NCBI GenBank assembly: GCA_002403305.1
Contig: DHHM01000011.1
Coordinates: 173,247-237,246 of the forward strand
Source: Bacteroidales bacterium UBA4772
GTDB lineage: Bacteria; Bacteroidota; Bacteroidia; Bacteroidales; VadinHA17
Length of the DNA stretch: 64,000 bases
Reading direction: 5' to 3'
Part shown: in pieces, positions 6,900 through 17,500 of the stretch
Position numbering within the stretch: position 1 is the stretch's first letter
Layout of the letters: the number at the start of each line of letters is the position of its first letter
Made by a program: the position numbers and the translations under genes
The notes under the pieces: model-generated
Told to the model about the DNA's origin: nothing
Databases searched by the model: none
The model's input: only the letters and a program-made list of their open reading frames with translations

Positions 6900-9407
6900 A
6901 TGATGAAAGAAAACTTTATGCGTGCTTTTTCCCTTTTTGCCTTGTTGTTGACAGGCCTGGCGGCCACAGCTCAGACCGAAGAAAAATTTGTCAATTACCT
7001 GTACCCTGATGAATATACTATTGCCGGCATAACCGTTTCCGGCGTCAAATTTCTTGACCCCACGGCCCTCATGGGCATATCAGGCCTCCGTATAGGGCAG
7101 AAGGCCGAGATCCCCGGTGAACAGATCACCTCTGCAGTGAAGAAACTGTGGGAGCAGGGCCTCTTCTCCGATGTGAAGATAACAGTGACGCAGATCGAGG
7201 GAGAGAACATATGGCTGGATATCTATCTTCAGGAGAGACCACGTCTCTCAACACTCAGGTTCGAAGGGATACGAAAATCGGAAGAGACAGACCTCACCGA
7301 AAAGCTGAGTCTTCCCAGCGGCTCACAGGTCACCGCCCACCTCCTCAGCAGGGCTGAGAAGACTATCAGGGATCATTATATCGAAAAGGGGTTCCTCAAT
7401 ACTGAAGTGAATATTGTACAGAAAGATGACCCCGATCTGCCAAACAATGTGTTGCTGAGTGTTATCGTCAACAAGAATGAGAAGGTCAAGATAGAAGAGA
7501 TACGGTTTGAGGGAAACGAATTCTTTGAGGACAAAAGGCTGCGCAGGGTGATGAAGAACACCAAGCAGAAGGACCTCAACATCTTCAAAGGCTCAAAATA
7601 TATCGAGGATAAGTTCGAAGAGGATCGTAACAGCCTGGTTGAGTTCTATAATGAGAACGGCTTCCGCGACTTCCGCGTGCTGGGCGATTCCACATATGCC
7701 CCTGAGGACGGCAAGATGGTGCTGGTGGTGAAGGTAAACGAAGGCAACCAGTACTACCTGAGGAATGTCGACTGGGTGGGCAACAGCATATATACCAGGG
7801 ACCAGCTCGAGAGGGTCTTTAACTTCCCCTCCGGAGAGGTTTACAATCAGAGCACCATTTACAAGCGGCTGATAGAGGACGAGGATGCAGTTAACTCACT
7901 CTACCTCAACTACGGGTACCTCTTCTCAAGGGTGACACCCGTGGAGAAGAACGTCGAGGGTGACTCCATCGATCTGGAGGTGAGGATCTTCGAGGGTGAC
8001 CCCGCCAACCTCAACAACGTAATCATCAGCGGCAACACCCGCACCAATGAGCATGTGGCGCGCCGTGAGCTCTATACAATGCCCGGCGATCTCTTCTCCA
8101 AGGAGAACATCATCCGTTCTGTAAGGCAGGTGGCAGTGCTGGGTCACTTCGACCCCGAGAAGATCAACCCGCAGCCCATCCCTGACCAGATCAACGGAAC
8201 CGTAGATCTGCTATATGCCCTTGAGGAGAAAGCCAACGATCAGTTTGAGATCTCCGGCGGATGGGGTGCAGGCATGCTGGTGGGAACAGTGGGGGTGAGG
8301 TTCAATAACTTCGCCATGCGCAACTTCTTCAAGTGGAAGGAGTGGAGACCGTATCCCTCCGGCGACGGCCAGTCGCTGCAGATCAGGGCCCAGTCGAACG
8401 GACGCGTGTACCAGTCGTACAACATCTCATTCATTGAGCCGTGGCTCGGCGGTAAGAAACCCAACACCCTGTCGCTCTCAGCCTTCCGCTCTCTGATGAC
8501 CAACGGCTCGCCCAGGGGGGCTGACGACAGGCAGCATATGATCATCGATGGTGCCTCTTTAGGCTTCGGCAAGAGGCTGGAGTGGCCCGATGACTATTTC
8601 TCAGTCTTCTATGAGGGCAGCTACCAGCGCTACAGCATGTACAACTACTCACAGTACCAGTTCCTGTTTGACAACGGCGACGCCAACCTGGCATCAGTTA
8701 CTGCAAGAATAACGCGCTTTTCGGCAGGTCCCAACACCATATACCCACGCAGCGGATCCACATTCAGCCTCTCCGTGCAGATGACACCACCCTATTCTGC
8801 CCTCAGCGGCAAGGATATGTCGGCTCTCTCCGATGAGGATAAATACCGTTGGATAGAGTTTTACAAGACGGTTTTCAAGGCCGATTACTATTATCCCCTC
8901 ACATCTGACAACAAGCTGGTGCTCAATGCCCGGGCTGCATTCGGATACCTCGGTTTCTACAATAAAGATATAGGTCCCTCACCCTTTGAGAATTTCTCTG
9001 TCGGTGGTGACGGCATGACAGGATACAACCTCTACGGCCGTGAGGTCATAGCCCTCAGGGGATATACCAACGGATCTCTGACACCAAGGATGATAAAGGA
9101 TAACAGAAGCGTAGAGGTGGGTAACGTCTATACCAAGCTCACCCTGGAGCTTCGCTACCCGGTATCACTCAATCCACAGGCTACCATCTACGGCCTGGCA
9201 TTTCTTGAGGCCGGCAGGGCATGGTACAGCATTAAGGAATTCAATCCCTTCAGGATGAACCGTTCTGCAGGCGTAGGCCTCAGAGCCAACCTTCCGATGT
9301 TCGGCCTCCTGGGCATAGACTGGGGTTACGGATTTGACACTCCCGTCACCGGCAGGGCCGATGACGGCGGAAGCCAGTTCCATTTTGTAATAGGACAGCA
9401 ATTTTGA
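6900..9407 (+). CDS. bamA: Outer-membrane protein assembly factor BamA
   Basis: Core of the beta-barrel assembly machinery, inserting outer-membrane proteins. About 835 residues from the ATG at 6900, which precedes a signal peptide (MRAFSLFALLLTGLAATAQ). POTRA repeats fill roughly residues 35-440; recognisable cores are IAGITVSGVKFLD, RLSTLRFEGIRKSEE, KIEEIRFEGNEFFEDKRLR, YYLRNVDWVGNSIYTRDQL and NNVIISGNTRTNEHVARREL. The rest is the 16-strand barrel, closing with DDGGSQFHFVIGQQF, whose terminal Phe is the usual barrel signature. The frame extends upstream into uppS but the signal peptide fixes the start. Two Skp-like chaperone genes follow, matching its role. Confidence 0.94.
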   Translation: MMKENFMRAFSLFALLLTGLAATAQTEEKFVNYLYPDEYTIAGITVSGVKFLDPTALMGISGLRIGQKAEIPGEQITSAVKKLWEQGLFSDVKITVTQIEGENIWLDIYLQERPRLSTLRFEGIRKSEETDLTEKLSLPSGSQVTAHLLSRAEKTIRDHYIEKGFLNTEVNIVQKDDPDLPNNVLLSVIVNKNEKVKIEEIRFEGNEFFEDKRLRRVMKNTKQKDLNIFKGSKYIEDKFEEDRNSLVEFYNENGFRDFRVLGDSTYAPEDGKMVLVVKVNEGNQYYLRNVDWVGNSIYTRDQLERVFNFPSGEVYNQSTIYKRLIEDEDAVNSLYLNYGYLFSRVTPVEKNVEGDSIDLEVRIFEGDPANLNNVIISGNTRTNEHVARRELYTMPGDLFSKENIIRSVRQVAVLGHFDPEKINPQPIPDQINGTVDLLYALEEKANDQFEISGGWGAGMLVGTVGVRFNNFAMRNFFKWKEWRPYPSGDGQSLQIRAQSNGRVYQSYNISFIEPWLGGKKPNTLSLSAFRSLMTNGSPRGADDRQHMIIDGASLGFGKRLEWPDDYFSVFYEGSYQRYSMYNYSQYQFLFDNGDANLASVTARITRFSAGPNTIYPRSGSTFSLSVQMTPPYSALSGKDMSALSDEDKYRWIEFYKTVFKADYYYPLTSDNKLVLNARAAFGYLGFYNKDIGPSPFENFSVGGDGMTGYNLYGREVIALRGYTNGSLTPRMIKDNRSVEVGNVYTKLTLELRYPVSLNPQATIYGLAFLEAGRAWYSIKEFNPFRMNRSAGVGLRANLPMFGLLGIDWGYGFDTPVTGRADDGGSQFHFVIGQQF

Positions 9408-9432
9408 AAGACAACAATCAAAAAAACAAGCT

Positions 9433-9948
9433 ATGAAGAAGATCATCGTTTTGACAATCCTGGTGTTTGCCGCATCATTCACCGGCATGGCACAGAAGTT
9501 CGCCTTTGTTGACAGCGAATATATCAGGAACAATATTCCTGCCTTCACGGCAGCCCAGCAACAGCTCGACAAACTTTCAGAAGGATGGGAAAAGGAGGTG
9601 GCTGACGGCTATGCAGTCGTGGAGCAGATGTACAAGGATTACCAGGCTGAAGTGGTACTGCTGACTCAGGACCAGAAGAGGAAAAGGGAAGAGGCCATCA
9701 TTGCCAGGGAAAAAGAGGTGAAGGATCTCCAGAATACCTATTTCGGGATGGAGGGCGAACTCTTCAAGAAACGTGAGGAGATGGTAAAACCTATTCAGGA
9801 TGAGATACTCAGGGCCATCAAGGAGATATCGGTGGAGGGCAGTTATGCAGTGATCTTTGACACCTCGGCAGGATCAAACATACTCTTTGCCAACCCGCGG
9901 TATGATCTCTCCGATCAGGTCCTGCAGAAACTCGGTTATAAGAATTAA
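9433..9948 (+). CDS. OmpH/Skp-family periplasmic chaperone (first copy)
   Basis: 171 residues with a signal peptide (MKKIIVLTILVFAASFTGMAQ). The mature N-terminus KFAFVDSEYIRNNIPAF is the OmpH/Skp start. A long charged helical hairpin follows (residues 45-125, rich in Lys, Glu and Gln), then the closing SYAVIFDTSAGSNILFANP strand typical of the family. Skp trimers hold unfolded outer-membrane proteins on their way to BamA; the gene lies 25 bp after bamA. Confidence 0.88.
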   Translation: MKKIIVLTILVFAASFTGMAQKFAFVDSEYIRNNIPAFTAAQQQLDKLSEGWEKEVADGYAVVEQMYKDYQAEVVLLTQDQKRKREEAIIAREKEVKDLQNTYFGMEGELFKKREEMVKPIQDEILRAIKEISVEGSYAVIFDTSAGSNILFANPRYDLSDQVLQKLGYKN

Positions 9949-9953
9949 ATAAT

Positions 9954-9961
9954 TACATTTG
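9954..9961 (+). promoter_or_regulatory. -7 promoter element before the second ompH
   Basis: TACATTTG is an exact TAnnTTTG match 25 nt before the ATG at 9987. It suggests the second ompH can be transcribed independently of bamA. No convincing -33 box is visible. Confidence 0.5.
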
Positions 9962-9986
9962 CACACTAAATTTGAATAAAAAGAAG

Positions 9987-10502
9987 ATGAAAAAAGTATT
10001 TGGGATACTCCTGTTTGCTGTACTGGTTTTTACGGCACAGGACGGATTTGCTCAGTCGTTCAAGACAGGCCATATCAACCGTGATGATATCATCATGACC
10101 ATGCCTGACTATGACTCAGCCATGACAAAGTACAACGCATTCGGGCAGGAGCTCACAAATGCTTTGGAACTGATGCAGGTTGAATACAACAACAAGCTTG
10201 ACCAGTATGTAAGGGGCAGCAAAAACCTCACTGATATCGTCAAGGCCAACAAGGAGCAGGAGCTTGCTGACATGCAGACCCGTATAGGCAATTTCCAGCA
10301 GCAGGCACAGGTGCAGCTCCAGGAGAAGCAGGCTGAACTGCTTAACCCGATCATTGAGAAGGCTACCGTTGCAATCAATGCCGTCGCAAAGGAGGGAGGC
10401 TTCGTATATATATATGATATACGCACCCTTGTTTACGTTGACACTGCAAAGAGCCCTGATATCGGTCCGCTGGTGAAGACCAAGCTTGGAATAAAGGAAT
10501 AA
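9987..10502 (+). CDS. OmpH/Skp-family periplasmic chaperone (second copy)
   Basis: About 171 residues. The ATG at 9987 gives a clean signal peptide (MKKVFGILLFAVLVFTAQDGFAQ); a TTG at 9972 would add five Lys-rich residues. The mature protein starts SFKTGHINRDDIIMTMPDYDSA, continues in a Gln/Glu-rich coiled coil (residues 50-125), and ends in the family strand GGFVYIYDIRTLVYVDTAKSPDIG. It is a divergent paralogue of the preceding gene; paired ompH genes downstream of bamA are usual in Bacteroidota. Confidence 0.88.
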   Translation: MKKVFGILLFAVLVFTAQDGFAQSFKTGHINRDDIIMTMPDYDSAMTKYNAFGQELTNALELMQVEYNNKLDQYVRGSKNLTDIVKANKEQELADMQTRIGNFQQQAQVQLQEKQAELLNPIIEKATVAINAVAKEGGFVYIYDIRTLVYVDTAKSPDIGPLVKTKLGIKE

Positions 10503-10589
10503 AGAGAATCTCTGCATGGCTGCCCGCCGGCCTTGTTCACTCACAGTGACCTGGCAACGGTACCGGCGGGCTTCCATGCTCTTTTAATC

Positions 10590-11396
10590 ATGGAAGCAGC
10601 AAACCGCCCTATAGGTATTTTTGATTCAGGAGTAGGAGGACTGACGGTGGCACATGCCATCAGGCAAAACCTCCCGGGAGAAAGAATTGTCTATTTTGGC
10701 GACACTGCCCATCTGCCTTACGGCGATAAGTCCGAGGAGGCCATCAGAAGTTACTCCGGACGCATCACCCGGTTTCTGCTGGAGCATGGCGCCAAGCTGG
10801 TGCTCATAGCCTGCAACTCCGCCTCCGCATCGGCCTATGAGAGCCTCGAGGCAGAATACCGCGACAGGGTGCTGATCCTCGATGTGATAAACCCCGTGGT
10901 GAAGTATGTCGCTTCCCGCAACTACCGGAGAATAGGGGTGATAGGCACCAAGAGAACCATCAGCTCCGGCACCTATGAAAAGAAGATAGGCGCAGCATCT
11001 CCCTCAACCGGGCTGGCATCCATGGCAACACCTCTCCTTGTACCAATGATCGAGGAGGGCTTCATCTTCGATGACATCAGCAACGCCATCATACGGACCT
11101 ATCTCTCAGATGCCAGGCTTGCTGACATAAGTGCGCTGATACTCGGCTGCACCCATTACCCGATCATCAAAAACCAGATCAGCAAGTTTTTCAATTTTGA
11201 CGTTGAGATTATTGACTCTGGCAGGCTTGTTGCAGCGCTGCTGAGGGAAACACTTGAGAAAAATGACCTGCTGAACCGAAACGGATCAGGTGAGGATCTG
11301 TTTTACGTATCCGACTACACCGACTATTTTGAAAAGATAGCGAGAATGTTTTTCGAGAGCAACATCAATCTTCAAAAGGCTGACATCTGGCACTGA
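10590..11396 (+). CDS. murI: Glutamate racemase
   Basis: Converts L- to D-glutamate for peptidoglycan. The 268-residue protein shows RPIGIFDSGVGGLTVAHAI, VYFGDTAHLPYG, the first catalytic Cys in LIACNSASASA and the second in LILGCTHYPIIK. The ATG at 10590 gives the normal start; the frame is open back to 10533 through non-homologous sequence. It ends the envelope cluster that began with nadK and bamA. Confidence 0.95.
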   Translation: MEAANRPIGIFDSGVGGLTVAHAIRQNLPGERIVYFGDTAHLPYGDKSEEAIRSYSGRITRFLLEHGAKLVLIACNSASASAYESLEAEYRDRVLILDVINPVVKYVASRNYRRIGVIGTKRTISSGTYEKKIGAASPSTGLASMATPLLVPMIEEGFIFDDISNAIIRTYLSDARLADISALILGCTHYPIIKNQISKFFNFDVEIIDSGRLVAALLRETLEKNDLLNRNGSGEDLFYVSDYTDYFEKIARMFFESNINLQKADIWH

Positions 11397-11571
11397 AGGA
11401 TCTCTCCGCCCGCAGGTGACGGCGATTTAACCCTATCGGCAGTTCAGGTGCCGGTTAATGCCATATATGATTAAAATCATACAGTTATATCAGTGTATTG
11501 CTGAACTTAGCTCCTTCAAACGGGTTAACTTTTCAAAGCTCTTTTATTAATACAAACAGTTCAACTCTATC

Positions 11572-13416
11572 ATGGAAAAAAGACTAAAGGTCATTGAGAA
11601 AGATGATGTGGTAATAAGGTTTTCGGGCGATTCCGGAGACGGGATGCAGCTTACCGGCACCCTCTTTTCCACCACATCGGCGCTGTTCGGTCATGACATC
11701 TCCACATTCCCTGATTATCCTTCGGAGATACGTGCTCCTCAGGGAACCGTGGGAGGAGTCTCAGGCTTCCAGGTTCACATAGGGCATAAACAGGTAAACA
11801 CTCCCGGCGACTACGCCGACGTGCTGGTGGCCATGAACCCGGCGGCAGTGCGTGCCAATGCCAGGTACCTGGCAAAAGGCTCAACCATCATCTATGACTC
11901 TGACAGCTTCACCGAAAAGCAGATACTGCGTGCAGGATACAAATCGGATCCCTTTATTGAAGACAAGCTCGACGGCATGCACCTTATTGCTGCGCCCATA
12001 ACCACACTGGTAAAGGAGGCTCTGAAGAATTCGGAGCTTGACCCCAAGTCGATACTGCGCACAAAGAATATGTTTGCCCTCGGTATGGTCTACTGGCTCT
12101 TTGACAGCAAGCTCAAATACACTGAAGATTTCATAGAGGATAAATTTGGCAAGAAGCCGCTCATGGCCGAGGCAAACAGCAAGGTGCTCCGTGCCGGATA
12201 TTACTACGCCGAGACCATACAGGCCATCGCTCCATCATACAGGGTCAGCCCGGCGAACATAGAGAAAGGTATCTACCGGAATATAAACGGCAACCAGGCC
12301 ACTGCCTGGGGCCTCCTCGCCGCCGCGGAGAAGGCAGGACTGAAGCTCTTCATCGGCTCTTATCCCATCACCCCGGCGACAGGCATCCTCGAGGAGATGG
12401 CACTGCGCAAGGACCTGGGTGCCAAGAGCCTCCAGGCTGAAGATGAGATAGCCGGTATATGCAGCGCCATAGGTGCCAGCTTTGCCGGGAGCCTGGCCGT
12501 GACATCCACCTCCGGGCCGGGATTTGCACTCAAATCAGAAGCACTGAACCTGGCTGTCATGACTGAACTGCCGCTGGTGGTGATAAACGTCCAGAGGGGC
12601 GGACCCTCGACAGGCCTCCCCACCAAGACTGAACAGGCTGACCTGTGGCAGGCTCTCTATGGCCGTAACGGTGAGAGCCCCGTCGTGGTGATGGCAGCAG
12701 GGACACCCTCAGACTGCTTCTATTATGCCTTCAAGGCAGCCAAAATTGCCGTTGAATACATGACACCGGTGGTGCTTCTGACAGACAGCTACCTGGCCAA
12801 CGGAAGCGAACCGTGGAGGATACCCTCAATGAGCGATATGCCTTCCATCAAGGTGCCCTGGGCTGAGAAAACCGACACGGCGTATCTCCCGTACGACAGA
12901 GATCCCGTCAAACACTCCCGTAAATGGGCCGTACCCGGTATGGAAGGACTTGAACACCGCGTTGGCGGCCTGGAGAAAACCGTCAGGGGAAGCGTCTCCT
13001 ACACCCCGGAAAACCATGAGTACATGGTTAAGATAAGAGATGCGAAGGTGGAAGCGGTGGCTGCCGATGTGCCTGACCTGAAGGTCATAGGCAGCAAGAC
13101 CGGCGACCTGCTGGTCATAGGATGGGGCAGCAGCCACGGCCACGTTGTAACTGCAGTTACCGAACTTCAGGAGGAGGGTTATAATGTATCGGCAGTGAAC
13201 TTTAACTACATCAGACCCCTGCCAAATAATACTGCTCAGGTGTTCGAGGGTTTCAAAAAGCTGGTGGTGTGTGAGCTGAACCTGGGGCAGTTTGCCAACT
13301 ATCTGAGAATCAAACATCAGAAATACACCTATCATCAATATAACAAGGTGCAGGGACTGCCTTTCACGGTCAGGGAGATAAAAGATTACTGTATTATAAT
13401 GCTGGAGGAGAAATAA
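11572..13416 (+). CDS. korA: 2-oxoacid:ferredoxin oxidoreductase, fused gamma-alpha subunit
   Basis: Large subunit of a thiamine- and ferredoxin-dependent enzyme that oxidatively decarboxylates 2-oxoglutarate (or a related 2-oxoacid) to its acyl-CoA, or runs in reverse. Residues 1-190 form the gamma domain (VVIRFSGDSGDGMQLTGT, FPDYPSEIRAPQGTVGGVSG). From about 220 the alpha (pyrimidine-binding) domain begins with GNQATAWGLLAAAEKAGL and SYPITPATGILEEMA, with the family-typical GGPSTGLPTKTEQADL later. The C-terminal domain contains GSKTGDLLVIGWGSSHGHV. At 614 residues it matches the fused KorA of Bacteroidota. korB follows after a single intergenic base, so the two form one operon. 2-oxoglutarate is the likely but unproven substrate. 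Confidence 0.9.
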   Translation: MEKRLKVIEKDDVVIRFSGDSGDGMQLTGTLFSTTSALFGHDISTFPDYPSEIRAPQGTVGGVSGFQVHIGHKQVNTPGDYADVLVAMNPAAVRANARYLAKGSTIIYDSDSFTEKQILRAGYKSDPFIEDKLDGMHLIAAPITTLVKEALKNSELDPKSILRTKNMFALGMVYWLFDSKLKYTEDFIEDKFGKKPLMAEANSKVLRAGYYYAETIQAIAPSYRVSPANIEKGIYRNINGNQATAWGLLAAAEKAGLKLFIGSYPITPATGILEEMALRKDLGAKSLQAEDEIAGICSAIGASFAGSLAVTSTSGPGFALKSEALNLAVMTELPLVVINVQRGGPSTGLPTKTEQADLWQALYGRNGESPVVVMAAGTPSDCFYYAFKAAKIAVEYMTPVVLLTDSYLANGSEPWRIPSMSDMPSIKVPWAEKTDTAYLPYDRDPVKHSRKWAVPGMEGLEHRVGGLEKTVRGSVSYTPENHEYMVKIRDAKVEAVAADVPDLKVIGSKTGDLLVIGWGSSHGHVVTAVTELQEEGYNVSAVNFNYIRPLPNNTAQVFEGFKKLVVCELNLGQFANYLRIKHQKYTYHQYNKVQGLPFTVREIKDYCIIMLEEK

Positions 13417-13417
13417 A

Positions 13418-14443
13418 ATGGCTGAAACAACAACACACGAGAACCACTACGTCGCCAAAGACTTCAAGAGTGACCAGGAGGTAAGATGGTGCCCCGGATG
13501 CGGTGATCACGGCATCCTCACTTCACTGCAGAAAACACTGGCCGAGCTTGATATCCCAAAGGAAAAATATGTCTTCGTATCCGGCATAGGATGCTCTTCA
13601 AGGCTGCCCTATTACATGAACACATACGGCTTTCACGGAATACACGGGAGGGCAGCACCAATAGCCACAGGCATCAAGATCGCCAATCCTGACCTGATGG
13701 TCTGGATGATGACCGGCGACGGTGATGCACTCGCCATTGGCGGTAATCATTTCATTCATGCCATCAGACGCAATATCGACATCAAGATCATACTGTTCAA
13801 CAATGAGATCTACGGTCTCACCAAGGGACAGTATTCGCCCACATCAAAGAAGGGACTGGTGACGAAGACTTCACCTTACGGAACCATAGAGGAGCCTTTC
13901 AAGATAGGTGAGCTGACAATCGGAGCCAGCGGACGCTTCTTCGCGCGCACGGTAGACTATAACCTGCAGCTTTCAAATGAAGTCTACAAGGAGGCTGCGC
14001 TGTTCAACGGAACAGCCATGGTGGAGGTCATCCAGAACTGCGTCATCTTCAACGACGGAGCCCATGACCTCATCACCAACAAGGAGACCAGGGATGACAA
14101 CACTATTGTGCTCCGTCACGGTGAGCCGATGATCTTCGGCAAGAACCGCGACAAGGGTCTTATCCTTGAGAACCTGAAGCTGAAGGTGATAAAGATAGGG
14201 GAGAACGGCATCACGGAGAAAGACGTGCTGGTGCATGATGCCCATGAGCCCAACCCCGGTATTCACTACAGGCTGGCAGGCATGCATCTCCCGGAATATC
14301 CTGCGGCACTCGGCGTCATCAGGTCTATCAAAGACCATACGTATGATGAAGCTATGCGCGACCAGCATGTGAAGGTACAGGAAGCCTCGAAGATAAAATC
14401 TGTTGATGAGCTCCTGCGCAGCGGAGCTACCTGGAAGAAATAG
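13418..14443 (+). CDS. korB: 2-oxoacid:ferredoxin oxidoreductase, beta subunit
   Basis: Thiamine-diphosphate-binding partner of korA, 341 residues. RWCPGCGDHGILTSLQKTL opens the domain. GIGCSSRLPYYMNTYGFHGIHGRA follows, and the ThDP/Mg motif is MTGDGDALAIGGNHFIHAIRR with the NNEIYGLTKGQYSPTS loop. No extra ferredoxin domain is present, so electrons should go to a separate ferredoxin. It is co-transcribed with korA and ends just before a hairpin terminator at 14451-14469. Confidence 0.91.
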   Translation: MAETTTHENHYVAKDFKSDQEVRWCPGCGDHGILTSLQKTLAELDIPKEKYVFVSGIGCSSRLPYYMNTYGFHGIHGRAAPIATGIKIANPDLMVWMMTGDGDALAIGGNHFIHAIRRNIDIKIILFNNEIYGLTKGQYSPTSKKGLVTKTSPYGTIEEPFKIGELTIGASGRFFARTVDYNLQLSNEVYKEAALFNGTAMVEVIQNCVIFNDGAHDLITNKETRDDNTIVLRHGEPMIFGKNRDKGLILENLKLKVIKIGENGITEKDVLVHDAHEPNPGIHYRLAGMHLPEYPAALGVIRSIKDHTYDEAMRDQHVKVQEASKIKSVDELLRSGATWKK

Positions 14444-14450
14444 CAACCCT

Positions 14451-14469
14451 CCATCGCATGACGCGATGG
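14451..14469 (+). terminator. Hairpin after korAB
   Basis: CCATCGC (14451-14457) and GCGATGG (14463-14469) form a 7-bp stem with a 5-nt loop, 8 bp after the korB stop, followed by a pyrimidine-rich stretch rather than a clean T-run. Probably the end of the korAB transcript. Confidence 0.5.
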
Positions 14470-14491
14470 CGCATTTCTTCAGCTATTTTGC

Positions 14492-14499
14492 TAATTTTG
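14492..14499 (+). promoter_or_regulatory. -7 promoter element before the receiver/ATP-grasp gene
   Basis: TAATTTTG matches TAnnTTTG and lies 25 nt before the ATG at 14525, giving the large gene its own transcription start after the korAB terminator. Confidence 0.5.
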
Positions 14500-14524
14500 G
14501 CATCTGAAATCACTTGATGCTTCT

Positions 14525-17500
14525 ATGGATGAACAGCCCGGAAAAGGAGCCCGGAGAGACCGTGCCCTGCAACAGCAGGAAGAACGCCTGAAGGAACTGG
14601 CATGTATCAACCGGGTAACCCTGATGCTCAGAGAGGGGAAACCGGTTGAGGAGACCCTGCAGCAGCTGGTGCTGTTACTTCCCACCGCCATGCAGTACCC
14701 TGACCAGACCGCGGTCAGAATAATCTATGGGGGGAAAAGCTTCGAAACTCCAAAATTCTCACAGACAGAATGGAAGATCATCCGTAACTTCCAGACAATA
14801 GATGCAGAAGGGACTATAGAGATATTCTATACTACGGAGTTCCCGGAAGAGGATGCAGGTCCCTTTCTGAAAGAGGAGAATGACCTGCTGAGAAACGTAT
14901 CCGGACTGATTACCAGGTATATCAACAGCCTTAAGGCCAGGGAATTCGCATCCCAGACAACGCCTGTGCCGGAAGTTAGCGAGAACATTGCGGATCAGTC
15001 AAGCCGCAAGCTCCTCCAGGAATTCCTGGACAGGTACAATGCTGAGAGGGATGTCTTTCATGATCTTATGCCATTTATGGTCAAGGAGATACTCCTGGTG
15101 GCCAGCCTTTATGACGCCTACTCGATAGAGGGCGAAGGACGCTTCTCAGACCATATACTGGGCGAATACTACCAGATGAGCCTCACCACCCTTCCCCGCG
15201 TCACCGGCGTCTCGGGAGAGGATGAGGCCTTCCTGCGCCTGGAGGCAAGACACTATGATATGATCATCATAATGGTGGGTGTCGACCGCGAGAGCCCCAT
15301 GAGCCTCTGTACGAAGATTAAGGAGAGATACCCATATATTCCCACATACCTGCTGGTAAACAACCCCAGCGTCATCCCCTATGTCCAGAGCCAGAAAAAG
15401 CACGGCATACCGTTTGACAATTACTTTGTCTGGACAGGCGAGTCAAAGGTCTTCTTCGCAATGGTCAAGCTTCTCGAAGACAGGGTCAACGTCGAAAATG
15501 ACACAAAGAAGGGACTCTCAGGCGTCATACTGATAATCGAGGATTTGGCTGATTACTATTCAACCTATGTCCCCATGCTCTACACCCTGGTGCTGGAGCA
15601 GACACGTAACCTTATCGAGGAGGTGAGTGCCGACGAGTTGTATAAGGTTTTGAAGATCAGGGCCAGGCCAAAGATTTTGCTGGCAACCAATTATGAGGAG
15701 GCCATGCTGGTCTACAACAAATACAAGGATAGCCTCCTGGGGGTAATCTCTGACATGCGATTTCCCGAGAAGGGAGAGTTCAACAAGAAGGCGGGGTATC
15801 ACTTTATCAGCCACATCAGGCAGGAGATGCCCAACCTGCCCGCGGTGCTGCAGTCTTCCGATCCCGATAATGCCAGGTTCGCCGACGAGCTCAACGCCAG
15901 CTTCATCAACAAGAACTCCGAGACCCTGCTCCAGGATCTGAAGTCGTTCATCAACCATTACCTGGGGTTTGGCCATTTTGTCTACCGTGACACAAAAGGC
16001 AGGCAGATAGCAGTGGCAAAATCAATGAAGGAGTTCCAGTCTTTTCTCAGGACCGTGCCGGAGGATTCGCTTGAGTACCATGCCGTGAAGAACCACTTCT
16101 CTCTCTGGCTGATGGCCAGGGGAGAGGTGAAGATCGCAAAGATGATCAATCCGATCAAACTGACCGACTTCAACAACGTCAGGGAACTGCGTGAGTTCCT
16201 CCTTAATATTGTGAAGCAGCGACGGCGCGAGATGAACAAGGGCAAGGTTGTCAATTTTGATGAGTCACACGTCGGCGAGGAGACCAATATTGTCAGTTTT
16301 GCCGGAGGATCACTGGGAGGAAAGGGTCGTGGCCTGGCCTTTATCAACACCCTGATATACAGTTTTGAGGTAGGCAGGCTTACCCCCGGGATCAGGATCA
16401 AGACACCCCTCACTGCGATTATCGGAACTGATGAGTTTGACCTCTTCATGGAGAGTAACCATCTGTGGGATGAGGTTACCCGCGTGAAGGACTACGCTGC
16501 TCTCCAGAGACGCTTCGTGGCCGGCTCTCTCAGCACAGAGCTGAGAAACAAGCTGAGGATCTTCCTGCGGATAAACAACGGCCCGCTGGCAGTGAGGTCA
16601 TCGAGCCTCTTCGAGGACTCACTGAGCCAGCCCTTTTCCGGCATCTTCGGAACATACCTGCTGCCAAACAACCACGCTGACGCCGAGGAGAGGCTTACAC
16701 AGCTCTGCAGCGCGATTAAGCTTGTCTTTGCCTCAATATATTCGAATAACTCACGCACCTACTTCGAAGCCATTAACTACAAAGTCGAGCAGGAGAAGAT
16801 GGCTATTGTCATTCAGACGGTGGTAGGCAGGAGGTACGGCGACATCTATTACCCGCATATAAGCGGTACGGCACAGTCGTACAACTTCTATCCCGTATCG
16901 CACATGACCCCCACCGACGGTTTTGCCGTGATGGCGGTGGGGCTGGGACAATACGTGCTTGACGGTGAGAGGGCTTTCCGCTTCTCTCCCTCGTTTCCTG
17001 ATCTCGACATAGTGCCCATAATGGATATCTCCAGGTTCTCGCAGGTGGAGTTTTATGCCATCAACATGGCAAACAGCGATGTCAACCTGCTCGAGGGGCA
17101 GCACGCAGGGATGGTCAAGCTCAACATCAGCAGGGCGGAGAGTGACGGCACAATAAAGCATTCAGCTTCTGTACTCAGTATTGATGACGATACCCTGGTA
17201 CCCGGACTCTATGCCGCGGGACCGAGGGTGATCAATTTTGCCGATATCCTCAAATATGACTACATACCGCTGGCCCCGACACTGAAAAAGGTGCTCGAGG
17301 TATTCCGTGAGGCGTTTGGCGCCCCTGTGGAGATAGAGTTCGCCGTCGACCTGACAAAAGATGAGGATGGCATGGCCACCTTCTACCTGCTGCAGGTCAA
17401 ACCTCTTGTGGGTAGCGGCGCAGGGTACACCGTCGACCCCGACACCGTCTGTGATGAAAATACTGTGCTGGTATCAAAAAAGAGTATGGGCAACGGCCTT

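Noticed and set aside
6014..6967. 317-residue minus-strand frame
   Set aside because: Antisense to uppS and the start of bamA, both of which have clear motifs.
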